In this document: piece after piece, positions 20,888 through 28,882 of the stretch
Position numbering within the stretch: position 1 is the first letter of the stretch
Layout of the letters: each line of letters begins with the position of its first letter
NCBI RefSeq assembly: GCF_000156235.1
Contig: NZ_DS996816.1
Coordinates: forward strand, 1 to 64,000
Source: Pseudovibrio sp000156235
GTDB lineage: Bacteria > Pseudomonadota > Alphaproteobacteria > Rhizobiales > Stappiaceae
DNA: 64,000 bases
Direction: 5' to 3'
The notes under the pieces: model-generated
What the model was told of the DNA's origin: nothing
Seen by the model: the letters and a program-made list of their open reading frames with translations, nothing else
Database searches by the model: none
Translations under genes and position numbers: made by a program

Positions 20888-21739
20888 TCAGCGCATCTGG
20901 CGCGCACTGCCGGAAATGCGAATGGAGGAACCTGCTTCAGCTGGGATATGAGCAGTAATGAGAGACTTTGATCCCATATCCTCACCCTGCACAATGTGGA
21001 TTTCACCACCATGAGCCCAGCCAATATCTCGTAAGTAGCCGGAAAACGCCGCAGCAGCAGCGCCCGTGGCAGGGTCTTCAAACACACCCGCTGAGGCAAA
21101 CGCATTGCGCACATCAAACTCTTGCGGTCCACGAACATGAACCAGCATGATCGTCACCAGCCCCTGTCCAAGCATAAACTGCTTCATGACTTCCAGATCA
21201 TAGGCCATCCCAGCCAGTTTAGCTCTGTCCCTCAAAGCGAGCACCAGATGGTTTGCACCACCATGAATACGAGCTGGCGGGATGCGAAGGTCCAGATCAC
21301 TTTCATTCAAACCAAGCAGCCCAAGCAGCTCAGCTTTCACGTCATCTTCCAAACTCGCACTCTTAGTCTGCGGAGACTGCAAAGCAGCTTGTAGCTGCCC
21401 ATTCTCCTGCCAGCTCTCAACGGAGATAACGGTTTCATTCAGTTCAAGCTGATGCGTTTTTCGTCCATGCTGCTGAGCCAGCACCGCACCCAATGCAATC
21501 GTTGCATGCCCGCAAAACGGCACTTCATTTTCTGGCGAAAAATACCGCACCCGATACCCGTCTTTGTCAGCAAGAGGCACCGCAAACACGGTCTCGGAAT
21601 AGCCGAGATCAGCCGCAATAGACTGCATCTGCGCATCTGGAAGCATCGCCTCCCCCACAAGAACACCAGCAGGGTTGCCCCCCTCCTCTCCATGGGAGAA
21701 TGCCGAGATATGTTGAAGCGCTAAAAGATCTGTCTGCAT
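20888..21739 (-). CDS. PhzF-family isomerase/epimerase-like protein
   Basis: A 283-residue PhzF-fold protein. The start of the fold (ISAFSHGEEGGNPAGVLV), the family Glu (LGYSETVFAV) and SPENEVPFCGHATIALGAVL with its conserved Cys-Gly-His are all visible, as is the C-terminal GVFEDPATGAAAAAFSGYL. Family members act as isomerases, yet most, like this one, are uncharacterised. The frame opens with a TTG at 21751, but that lies in the GGAGG ribosome site; the ATG at 21739 follows GGAGG by 5 bases and is the clear start. It diverges from the AsnC-type regulator, which may control it. Confidence 0.87.
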   Translation of the reverse strand: MQTDLLALQHISAFSHGEEGGNPAGVLVGEAMLPDAQMQSIAADLGYSETVFAVPLADKDGYRVRYFSPENEVPFCGHATIALGAVLAQQHGRKTHQLELNETVISVESWQENGQLQAALQSPQTKSASLEDDVKAELLGLLGLNESDLDLRIPPARIHGGANHLVLALRDRAKLAGMAYDLEVMKQFMLGQGLVTIMLVHVRGPQEFDVRNAFASAGVFEDPATGAAAAAFSGYLRDIGWAHGGEIHIVQGEDMGSKSLITAHIPAEAGSSIRISGSARQMR

Positions 21740-21853
21740 GAGAACCTCCAATCGTCATGACTGAAAAAATAGCCAGCAACGGCTCTCTGCTATATAGAGA
21801 ATGAAAGGCGAATTGCACGAAATGCCCTCACATTTTAAAGCGAGAGAACAAAA

Positions 21854-22309
21854 GTGCCTAAAGAGATAAAACAGCTGGACGAAACTGCCTGCAAAATCCT
21901 CGAGATTCTGGAGCGTGATGCCCGCATATCCATCAGCGAACTGGCCAGTCGCATCGGCCTCTCCGCCCCCAGCACAACAGAGCGCGTCCGCAAGCTGGAA
22001 CAAGACGGCATCATCACAGGCTTTACGGTAGAGATAAACCCTAAGGCGCTTGGCTACATTCTGGAAGCAATCGTGCGCGTCAAACCAAGCCCGGGCAACC
22101 TCCATGTAGTGGAACAGCTCATCCTCAATGAGCCCCGCTTCACCTCCTGCGATAAAGTCACCGGAGAAGATTGCTTCGTCACCCGCATCTACCTAAAAGA
22201 CGTCAGCGAACTCGACGACCTGCTCGACCCACTCCACGAAAAAGCAATGACCAACACCTCAATTGTGAAGGCTTCTCCGATTAAGAACCGGATGGTACCA
22301 TTGCGGTAA
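21854..22309 (+). CDS. Lrp/AsnC-family transcriptional regulator
   Basis: A 151-residue regulator with a GTG start preceded by GAGAG. Residues about 8-60 hold the helix-turn-helix (DETACKILEILERDARISIS, then SAPSTTERVRKLEQDGII). The C-terminal RAM domain (about 65-145) binds amino acids or similar effectors (VEQLILNEPRFTSCDKVTGED). It diverges from the PhzF-family gene, the usual arrangement for a local AsnC-type regulator of an adjacent metabolic gene. Confidence 0.92.
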   Translation: MPKEIKQLDETACKILEILERDARISISELASRIGLSAPSTTERVRKLEQDGIITGFTVEINPKALGYILEAIVRVKPSPGNLHVVEQLILNEPRFTSCDKVTGEDCFVTRIYLKDVSELDDLLDPLHEKAMTNTSIVKASPIKNRMVPLR

Positions 22310-22321
22310 GCGTATCTGGCT

Positions 22322-22945
22322 TCAGAAGCTCAGTTTATTCTCAGTACCGGAGAGCAGTCTGCCGATATTCGCGCGGTGTTTGGCAACCACCATGGAGGCC
22401 ATCGCCAGTGCGAAGATCTGGAAATAGATTGTATGACCAAATAGCGGGATAAAGGAAAGCACTACGAACAGCAGCGCTGCGCAGATGGAACCCAGAGAAA
22501 CATAGCGGGTCACAGCAACGATAAGCACAAAAGACCCCAGACAACTTGCTGCAATAATCGGATCCAGCATGAACAGCACAGCGGCAGCCGTCAGCACACC
22601 TTTGCCGCCTCTGAAGCCGAAAAACACAGGCCAGTTGTGACCAACTATCGCCCCAGCTCCTGCAAGCAACATGCTCACACTGTCCACCGAAACACCAGAA
22701 CCTGCATAAACACCAAGGTACAGGCCCACCAAACAGGCAACAACGCCTTTCAGAATATCACCGACAAGAACAACCAGAGCAGCAGGTTTTCCCAGAACAC
22801 GCAGTGTGTTGGTTAATCCGGCAGACTTACTGCCATGCTCACGGATATCCTTGCCATAGGCTTTGCCAACCAACACAGCCGTGCTGATACTGCCCAGCAG
22901 ATAACCCGCTCCAAGAGCTGCAATTAGCTTAATCAGATCAATCAC
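22322..22945 (-). CDS. plsY: Glycerol-3-phosphate acyltransferase PlsY
   Basis: A 207-residue inner-membrane enzyme with about five TM helices. It makes lysophosphatidic acid from acyl-phosphate and glycerol-3-phosphate, the first step of phospholipid synthesis. All signature motifs are visible: GSISTAVLVGKAYGKDIREHGSKSAGLTN contains the first, VGDILKG the second, and GHNWPVFFGFRGGKGVLTA the third. It starts with GTG at 22945, 11 bases after the TetR stop codon, so TetR and plsY may share an mRNA. Confidence 0.95.
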   Translation of the reverse strand: MIDLIKLIAALGAGYLLGSISTAVLVGKAYGKDIREHGSKSAGLTNTLRVLGKPAALVVLVGDILKGVVACLVGLYLGVYAGSGVSVDSVSMLLAGAGAIVGHNWPVFFGFRGGKGVLTAAAVLFMLDPIIAASCLGSFVLIVAVTRYVSLGSICAALLFVVLSFIPLFGHTIYFQIFALAMASMVVAKHRANIGRLLSGTENKLSF

Positions 22946-22956
22946 AGAGTTAGCCC

Positions 22957-23565
22957 CTAGCCCACAACGCCCTGTAGCACCAGTTTCTGGTGCACCTCGA
23001 TAATCTCATCGATACTAAGACGTCCGTCGGGACGATACCAGAAGCAAACACCAGTCAGCATGGCGATAATGGCGAAAGCAGCGACTTCTAAATCCACTTT
23101 AGGGAACGCACCAGTCTTCACACCATCAGAAAGGATGTTTCGCAGGTTCACCTCATACTGACTACGCTTGGTAACCACATCTGCACGGTACTCCTCCCCC
23201 AGAGACCGCAGTTCCAGATTCGCAATCACGACATCTGCACGGCGTTCAATGTGGTAGCGAATGTGAAACGCAACAAAGGCTTTGAGACGAGAAACCGGGT
23301 CATCCCCTTTGCGTTCCAGCTTTTCCCAGTTCTCAATCAGGCTCACCATATGCTGGTTCATCAGCGCCTGAAGCAGCTCATCCTTACTCTCCACATAGCG
23401 ATAAACGGACCCTGGCTGCACCCCAACCTCAGCCGCAAGCTGACGAAGTGTCATCGCTTCAAAGCCCTTGGCTTCAATCAGCTTTTTCGCTGCGGAGTAG
23501 ATTGCAGTCTTCGTATCTGCGCCAACGGAGCCTTTGGTTCGTGCCACGATCTGAGCCTTTATCAT
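22957..23565 (-). CDS. TetR-family regulator, likely repressor of the leucine/isovalerate operon
   Basis: A 202-residue TetR-family protein. The DNA-binding domain at about 20-65 contains MTLRQLAAEVGVQPGSVYRY followed by ESKDELLQAL. The C-terminal half (LERKGDDPVSRLKAFVAFHI) resembles fatty-acyl-CoA-responsive members. The gene diverges from the isovaleryl-CoA dehydrogenase gene, and a 28-bp palindrome with the core AAACGAACGTTCGTTT lies between them. By analogy with other acyl-CoA-responsive TetR repressors it probably shuts the operon until a branched acyl-CoA binds. Function is inferred from context; the family assignment is firm. Confidence 0.9.
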   Translation of the reverse strand: MIKAQIVARTKGSVGADTKTAIYSAAKKLIEAKGFEAMTLRQLAAEVGVQPGSVYRYVESKDELLQALMNQHMVSLIENWEKLERKGDDPVSRLKAFVAFHIRYHIERRADVVIANLELRSLGEEYRADVVTKRSQYEVNLRNILSDGVKTGAFPKVDLEVAAFAIIAMLTGVCFWYRPDGRLSIDEIIEVHQKLVLQGVVG

Positions 23566-23685
23566 TCAACATAGGAGACGCAGTGTGTCTGCGCATGCCC
23601 GAGAGTTGCCTAGCAGTTTTCGGGAAAGAATACGCAACAGGAAATGCGCCCTAAGGGTTATTGCATAGTAACTGAGCGCCTGCTA

Positions 23686-23713
23686 TTAATCAAACGAACG
23701 TTCGTTTAATTAA
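23686..23713. promoter_or_regulatory. TetR operator: 28-bp palindrome upstream of the leucine/isovalerate operon
   Basis: The core AAACGAACGTTCGTTT (23692-23707) is a perfect 16-bp palindrome. It extends to TTAAT-c-core-a-ATTAA with only one mismatched pair over 28 bp. It lies 121 bases upstream of the TetR start and 68 bases upstream of the dehydrogenase start, well placed to control both. Confidence 0.8.
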
Positions 23714-23780
23714 TTTGCGATCCACTGGGAAGCTCAACAAAGAGCGTGGATTGACTGGATCGGTAGCAGGAGGAAGCGCC

Positions 23781-24944
23781 GTGTTTGACGCCGTAATGAA
23801 TTTTGGTCTTGGTGAAGACATTGATGCTCTGCGCGAAACCATTCGCCGTTGGGCACAGGACAAACTCGCACCGCGCGCCGCTGAGATCGACGAGACCAAC
23901 GAGTTTCCGAATGACCTCTGGACAGAGATGGGAGAACTCGGTGTGCTGGGCATGACGGCTGACCCGGAATACGGCGGCACCGGCATGGGCTACCTCGCCC
24001 ACGTTGTTGCGGTTGAGGAAATCTCCCGCGCCTCCGCTTCCGTCGGCCTCTCCTACGGCGCACACTCCAACCTGTGCGTGAACCAGATCAACCGCCACGG
24101 CACGCCTGAGCAAAAGGCAAAGTACCTGCCAAAGCTCTGCTCTGGAGAGCATGTCGGCTCGCTGGCCATGTCCGAACCGGGCGCTGGTTCTGACGTTGTT
24201 TCCATGAAACTGCGCGCTGAAAAGCGCAACGACCGCTACGTGCTCAACGGCAACAAAATGTGGATCACAAACGGCCCGGACGCCTCCACTCTGGTCGTCT
24301 ACGCCAAAACCGATCCAGACGCTGGCCCACGCGGCATGACAGCCTTCCTCATCGAAAAAGGCATGAAGGGTTTCTCCACCGCACAGAAGCTCGACAAACT
24401 CGGCATGCGCGGCTCCAACACCTGTGAGCTGGTCTTTGAAGACTGCGAAGTCCCTTACGAGAACGTCCTTGGCGAAGAAGGCAAAGGCGTGAACGTGCTG
24501 ATGTCCGGTTTGGACTACGAGCGCGTCGTTCTCTCCGGCGGCCCACTGGGCATCATGGCAGCAGCTATGGACATCGTTGTGCCTTACATCCACGAGCGTA
24601 AGCAGTTCGGCAAGTCCATCGGCGAGTTCCAGCTGATGCAGGGCAAGATCGCTGACATGTACACCCTAATGAACGCCTCCCGTTCCTACGTGTACGCCGT
24701 GGCTGCCGCGTGTGACCGCGGCGAAACCACTCGTAAAGATTCTGCTGGCTGTATCCTCTACTCCGCAGAAAACGCAACTAAACTGGCGCTGGAAGCCATC
24801 CAGTCCCTCGGCGGCAACGGTTACATCAACGAGTACCCAACCGGTCGCCTGCTGCGTGATGCAAAACTTTATGAAATCGGCGCAGGCACATCCGAAATCC
24901 GCCGCATGCTGATTGGCCGTGAGCTCTTCCAGGAAACCAAATAA
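23781..24944 (+). CDS. liuA: Isovaleryl-CoA dehydrogenase
   Basis: An acyl-CoA dehydrogenase of 387 residues that oxidises isovaleryl-CoA to 3-methylcrotonyl-CoA in leucine breakdown, passing electrons to ETF. The frame is open from a TTG at 23715, but I start at GTG 23781, which has a perfect AGGAGG site 7 bases upstream; the N-terminus then reads MFDAVMNFGLGEDIDALRET as in its homologues. The flavin-binding motifs SLAMSEPGAGSD and KMWITNG are present. Glu247 in SGLDYERVVLSGGP occupies the special position of the catalytic base in isovaleryl-CoA dehydrogenases. It is the first gene of the operon, and its stop overlaps the next ATG by one base. Confidence 0.95.
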   Translation: MFDAVMNFGLGEDIDALRETIRRWAQDKLAPRAAEIDETNEFPNDLWTEMGELGVLGMTADPEYGGTGMGYLAHVVAVEEISRASASVGLSYGAHSNLCVNQINRHGTPEQKAKYLPKLCSGEHVGSLAMSEPGAGSDVVSMKLRAEKRNDRYVLNGNKMWITNGPDASTLVVYAKTDPDAGPRGMTAFLIEKGMKGFSTAQKLDKLGMRGSNTCELVFEDCEVPYENVLGEEGKGVNVLMSGLDYERVVLSGGPLGIMAAAMDIVVPYIHERKQFGKSIGEFQLMQGKIADMYTLMNASRSYVYAVAAACDRGETTRKDSAGCILYSAENATKLALEAIQSLGGNGYINEYPTGRLLRDAKLYEIGAGTSEIRRMLIGRELFQETK

Positions 24945-26551
24945 TGGCTGTCATCAAGTCTCAGGCTGCAACGGGTTCGGAAAGTTACAAAAACAACCGC
25001 ACCCAGCACCTCGCCGCAATGGATGAGGTCCGCGCAGCAAGCCAGCAAGCACTGTTAGGCGGGGGCGAAGGCCCTCGCGAGCGGCACGTGTCTCGTGGGA
25101 AAATCCTCCCGCGCGAGCGCGTTGCCCGTCTGATCGATCCAGGTTCTCCATTTCTGGAAGTCGGTCAGTTTGCTGCCCATAACATGTACGATAACGCCTC
25201 CCCTTCGGCTGGCATTGTCACCGGCATCGGTCGGGTCAACGGCATCGAATGCATGATCGTTGCCAACGATGCCACGGTTAAGGGCGGCACTTATTATCCG
25301 CTGACGGTGAAGAAGCACCTCCGCGCCCAAGAAATCGCCATGGAGAACAATCTCACGTGCATTTACTTGGTAGATTCTGGCGGAGCTAACCTGCCTCAGC
25401 AGGATGAAGTGTTCCCGGATAAAGAGCATTTCGGCCGTATTTTCTACAATCAAGCCAACATGTCCGCAAAGGGCATTCCGCAAATCGCGGTGGTTATGGG
25501 CTCCTGTACCGCTGGCGGCGCATACGTGCCAGCCATGTGCGATGAGACCATCATCGTGAAAGAGCAAGGCACCATCTTCCTCGCCGGTCCTCCACTGGTG
25601 AAAGCCGCCACGGGCGAAGTGGTTTCTGCTGAAGACTTGGGCGGCGGGGATGTTCACACCCGCCTCTCCGGTGTGGCAGACCACTTGGCCCGTGACGACG
25701 CTCATGCGCTGGCACTGGCCCGTCAGGCCGTCTCCAACCTTAACCGCCGCAAGCCGGATCAACTTCTGCTGCAAGCACCAGAAGATCCGCTCTACGACCC
25801 GGAAGAAATCCTCGGCGTTGTCCCGGCTGACCTAAAAACCCCATACGACGTGCGCGAAGTCATCGCCCGCGTGGTGGACGGTTCCCGTTTCGACGAGTTC
25901 AAAGCCCGCTACGGCACCACGCTCGTTACTGGTTTTGCGCACATTCACGGCATGCCAGTCGGTATCATCGCCAATAACGGCATCCTGTTCTCTGAAGCTG
26001 CCCTGAAAGGCGCGCACTTCGTTGAGCTATGCTGCCAGCGCAAAATCCCGCTGGTCTTCCTGCAGAACATCACCGGCTTCATGGTCGGTCAGAAGTACGA
26101 AGCAGGCGGCATCGCAAAAGACGGCGCAAAGCTCGTCACCGCGGTAGCATGTGCCAAAGTTCCAAAGATCACCATGCTCATCGGCGGCTCCTTCGGGGCT
26201 GGCAACTACGGCATGTGTGGCCGCGCTTACTCACCGCGCATGCTCTGGACGTGGCCAAGCTCCCGCATCTCCGTCATGGGCGGCCCTCAGGCCGCTGGCG
26301 TTCTGGCAACCGTGCGTCGTGATGGCATTGAGCGTAAAGGCGGCACGTGGTCAGCAGAAGAGGAAGCAACCTTCAAGCAGCCGATCATTGATCAGTTTGA
26401 AGAGCAAGGGCACCCGCTCTACGCGTCTGCACGCCTCTGGGATGATGGCATTGTCGACCCGCGCAAAACCCGCGACGTGCTGGCTCTGTCCATCGCAGCA
26501 ACCCTCAACGCACCAATAGAAGACACGCCCTTCGGCGTCTTCCGCATGTAA
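24944..26551 (+). CDS. liuB: Methylcrotonyl-CoA carboxylase, beta (carboxyltransferase) subunit
   Basis: A 535-residue carboxyltransferase subunit. It moves CO2 from carboxybiotin to 3-methylcrotonyl-CoA, giving 3-methylglutaconyl-CoA. Oxyanion-hole motifs of both halves are seen (DSGGANLPQQDEVFPDKEHF, then MGSCTAGGAYVPAMCDE, and GGSFGAGNYGMCGRAYSPR). Length is normal for the family. Its ATG shares one base with the liuA stop codon, indicating translational coupling. Its partner is encoded at 26891, after an unusual small gene at 26562. Confidence 0.95.
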   Translation: MAVIKSQAATGSESYKNNRTQHLAAMDEVRAASQQALLGGGEGPRERHVSRGKILPRERVARLIDPGSPFLEVGQFAAHNMYDNASPSAGIVTGIGRVNGIECMIVANDATVKGGTYYPLTVKKHLRAQEIAMENNLTCIYLVDSGGANLPQQDEVFPDKEHFGRIFYNQANMSAKGIPQIAVVMGSCTAGGAYVPAMCDETIIVKEQGTIFLAGPPLVKAATGEVVSAEDLGGGDVHTRLSGVADHLARDDAHALALARQAVSNLNRRKPDQLLLQAPEDPLYDPEEILGVVPADLKTPYDVREVIARVVDGSRFDEFKARYGTTLVTGFAHIHGMPVGIIANNGILFSEAALKGAHFVELCCQRKIPLVFLQNITGFMVGQKYEAGGIAKDGAKLVTAVACAKVPKITMLIGGSFGAGNYGMCGRAYSPRMLWTWPSSRISVMGGPQAAGVLATVRRDGIERKGGTWSAEEEATFKQPIIDQFEEQGHPLYASARLWDDGIVDPRKTRDVLALSIAATLNAPIEDTPFGVFRM

Positions 26552-26561
26552 GGGGCTCGGT

Positions 26562-26891
26562 ATGCACGGAGAAGTCAGAGATGTTTGGCCTGTTGATGAG
26601 GCAATTATGAGCATTCTTCAGAAGAATATCCCAGATTTGGGTCTGAAAGACGAGCTATCAATCCTCTTCATCAGAGTCTTGGAAGGTCTCATCAAAGCAG
26701 GTGATCTCCTCTCAGTTTCCCAACGCAAGGCTTATGTATATGAAGTCGGCAAAGGAGACTTATTACTAGAAGATTCCAGAGAAATCATTACTGCGACCTG
26801 TGACATTCCTTATTCAGAAGCCTGCACTTTTAGACCGAATAGAGTAACAGGTGCTCCCGGCGCCACTGTTTCGCATTGGGGGACAGCATAA
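26562..26891 (+). CDS. Small unknown protein inside the carboxylase genes
   Basis: A 109-residue protein I do not recognise. It lies between the beta and alpha carboxylase genes, where other liu operons have none that I know of. It starts with ATG 26562, 10 bases after the liuB stop and preceded by AAGGGG. Its TAA overlaps the liuD ATG by one base, so it is translated as part of the operon. The N-terminal half looks helical (EAIMSILQKNIPDLGLKDEL, then SILFIRVLEGLIKAG); the rest is beta-rich, with no signal, no TM and one cysteine. A role in carboxylase assembly or regulation is a guess from position only. Confidence 0.7.
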   Translation: MHGEVRDVWPVDEAIMSILQKNIPDLGLKDELSILFIRVLEGLIKAGDLLSVSQRKAYVYEVGKGDLLLEDSREIITATCDIPYSEACTFRPNRVTGAPGATVSHWGTA

Positions 26892-28879
26892 TGTTCAAGA
26901 AAATCCTTATTGCGAACCGTGGCGAGATTGCTTGCCGTGTTGCAAAGTCTGCAAAAGCCCTCGGCATCAAAGTTGTGGCTGTCTACTCAGACGCCGACCG
27001 CGATGCCCGTCATGTGCAAATGGCAGATGAAGCTTACCGCCTCGGCCCAGCGCCAGTGGTAGAAAGCTATCTCAACATTCCTGAGCTGCTCGCAGCAGCT
27101 AAAACCAGCGGCGCAGACGCCATCCATCCGGGCTACGGTTTCCTTTCAGAAAACCCAGAGTTCGTGGAAGCAGTTGAAGCAGCTGGCCTCGTCTTCATCG
27201 GCCCTCCAGCAGACGCAATCCGCGCGATGGGTTTGAAAGACGCAGCGAAGAAGCTGATGGAAGAATCCGGCGTTCCTGTTGTACCAGGCTATCACGGCGA
27301 CAACCAAGACGGCGAGTTCCTGAAAGCGGAAGCTGAGAAGATTGGCTATCCAGTTCTCATCAAAGCCCGTGCAGGCGGCGGCGGTAAAGGCATGCGCCGC
27401 GTTGATGATCCGGCAGACTTCATTGAAGCGCTGGAAGGCGCTCAACGTGAAGGCCAGTCCAGCTTTGGCGATCCACGCGTCCTCATCGAAAAGTACATCC
27501 TGTCCCCTCGCCACATCGAGGTTCAGGTCTTCTGTGATGGCCATGGCAACGCTGTTCACCTGTTCGAACGCGACTGTTCTCTACAGCGCCGCCACCAGAA
27601 GGTGATCGAAGAAGCTCCTGCCCCAGGCATGACCGAAGAGATGCGGAACGCCATGGGTGAAGCCGCTGTAAAAGCTGCTCAAGCCGTTGGCTATGAAGGG
27701 GCTGGCACCGTTGAGTTCATCGTTGATGGCTCTGACGGCCTGCGTCCTGATCGTTTCTGGTTCATGGAAATGAACACTCGCTTGCAGGTGGAGCATCCAG
27801 TTACCGAGGCAATCACCGGGCAAGATCTGGTCAACTGGCAGCTCTCCGTAGCAGCTGGCGGTACTCTGCCTCTGATGCAGGACGAGCTCACCATCTTCGG
27901 ACATGCCTTCGAAGCGCGTATCTACGCTGAGGATGCTGAAGCAGGCTTCCTACCAGCAACAGGAACGCTGAACGAGCTCAAGCTGCCAGAACTGTTTGCC
28001 CGCATCGATAGCGGTGTGCGCAAAGGCGATACGATCACCCCTTACTACGATCCAATGATCGCAAAGGTGATCTGCCACGGCGAAACTCGTGAAGCCGCTC
28101 TGGCAAAGATGTCTCTGGCATTGGAAAAGAGTCACGCTGTCGGCTGCACCACCAACATCACCTTCCTGCATCGTCTATGTAACCACAAAGGCTTTGCAAA
28201 AGGAGAGATGGATACAGGTCTCATCGACCGTGAGCTGGAAGCTCTCACCAAACCAACAGCCCCAACCCGGCATGCTTTTGCAATGGCCGCTCTTATTGAG
28301 CTAGGCTTTGCAGCTGAGACTGCCGTAGTAGATGATGATCCATGGGTAAGCCTCACCGGTTGGCGTCACTGGACCGCTGCAAAGCAGTTCGCACACCTCT
28401 CATGGCGTGATGAAGTGACCGAGGTTGTTGCAAGCCGTCATCATGATGGCAGCCTGACCGTGACGATTGATGGTGAGACCTTCGATCTGCAGATCCTCTC
28501 CGTAGATAACAACCACATGCGCGTGGATTTCTCCGGTCAGATCACCTCTGCAGATTTCTTCGTCGAAGACACCAGCCTCACACTCTTCTCCGATGGTGTG
28601 ACATGGCGCTTCGACCTGCCGGATCATCTGGCAGAACAGGACGACAGTGCAGCATCAGGCAATGCAATCACCTCTCCAATGCCGGGCCTCGTGCGTGCAG
28701 TAAACTGCAAGCCGGGTGATAAGGTATCTGAGGGCGACACCCTGATCGTCACTGAAGCCATGAAGATGGAACACTCTCTCAAAGCACCACGTGATGGTGT
28801 GGTAGCAGAAGTGATGGCGAACGCAGGTGACCAGGTGGAAGAAGGCGTTATACTCCTCACGCTTGAGGAGGAGGAATAA
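26891..28879 (+). CDS. liuD: Methylcrotonyl-CoA carboxylase, alpha (biotin) subunit
   Basis: A 662-residue biotin-carrying subunit. It carboxylates its own biotin with bicarbonate and ATP. The biotin carboxylase domain begins MFKKILIANRGEIACRVAKS, with ATP-grasp motifs (IKARAGGGGKGMRRV and FMEMNTRLQVEHPVTE). The BCCP domain at the C-terminus carries the biotinylation site TEAMKMEHS at Lys625. ATG 26891 is preferred over an upstream TTG at 26876 because it matches the family N-terminus and overlaps the previous stop by one base. Length is typical of the family. Confidence 0.95.
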   Translation: MFKKILIANRGEIACRVAKSAKALGIKVVAVYSDADRDARHVQMADEAYRLGPAPVVESYLNIPELLAAAKTSGADAIHPGYGFLSENPEFVEAVEAAGLVFIGPPADAIRAMGLKDAAKKLMEESGVPVVPGYHGDNQDGEFLKAEAEKIGYPVLIKARAGGGGKGMRRVDDPADFIEALEGAQREGQSSFGDPRVLIEKYILSPRHIEVQVFCDGHGNAVHLFERDCSLQRRHQKVIEEAPAPGMTEEMRNAMGEAAVKAAQAVGYEGAGTVEFIVDGSDGLRPDRFWFMEMNTRLQVEHPVTEAITGQDLVNWQLSVAAGGTLPLMQDELTIFGHAFEARIYAEDAEAGFLPATGTLNELKLPELFARIDSGVRKGDTITPYYDPMIAKVICHGETREAALAKMSLALEKSHAVGCTTNITFLHRLCNHKGFAKGEMDTGLIDRELEALTKPTAPTRHAFAMAALIELGFAAETAVVDDDPWVSLTGWRHWTAAKQFAHLSWRDEVTEVVASRHHDGSLTVTIDGETFDLQILSVDNNHMRVDFSGQITSADFFVEDTSLTLFSDGVTWRFDLPDHLAEQDDSAASGNAITSPMPGLVRAVNCKPGDKVSEGDTLIVTEAMKMEHSLKAPRDGVVAEVMANAGDQVEEGVILLTLEEEE

Positions 28880-28882
28880 CCG

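Noticed and set aside
25055..25774. A 239-codon minus-strand frame inside the carboxylase beta gene
   Set aside because: It overlaps a strongly conserved gene on the other strand and shows no motif.
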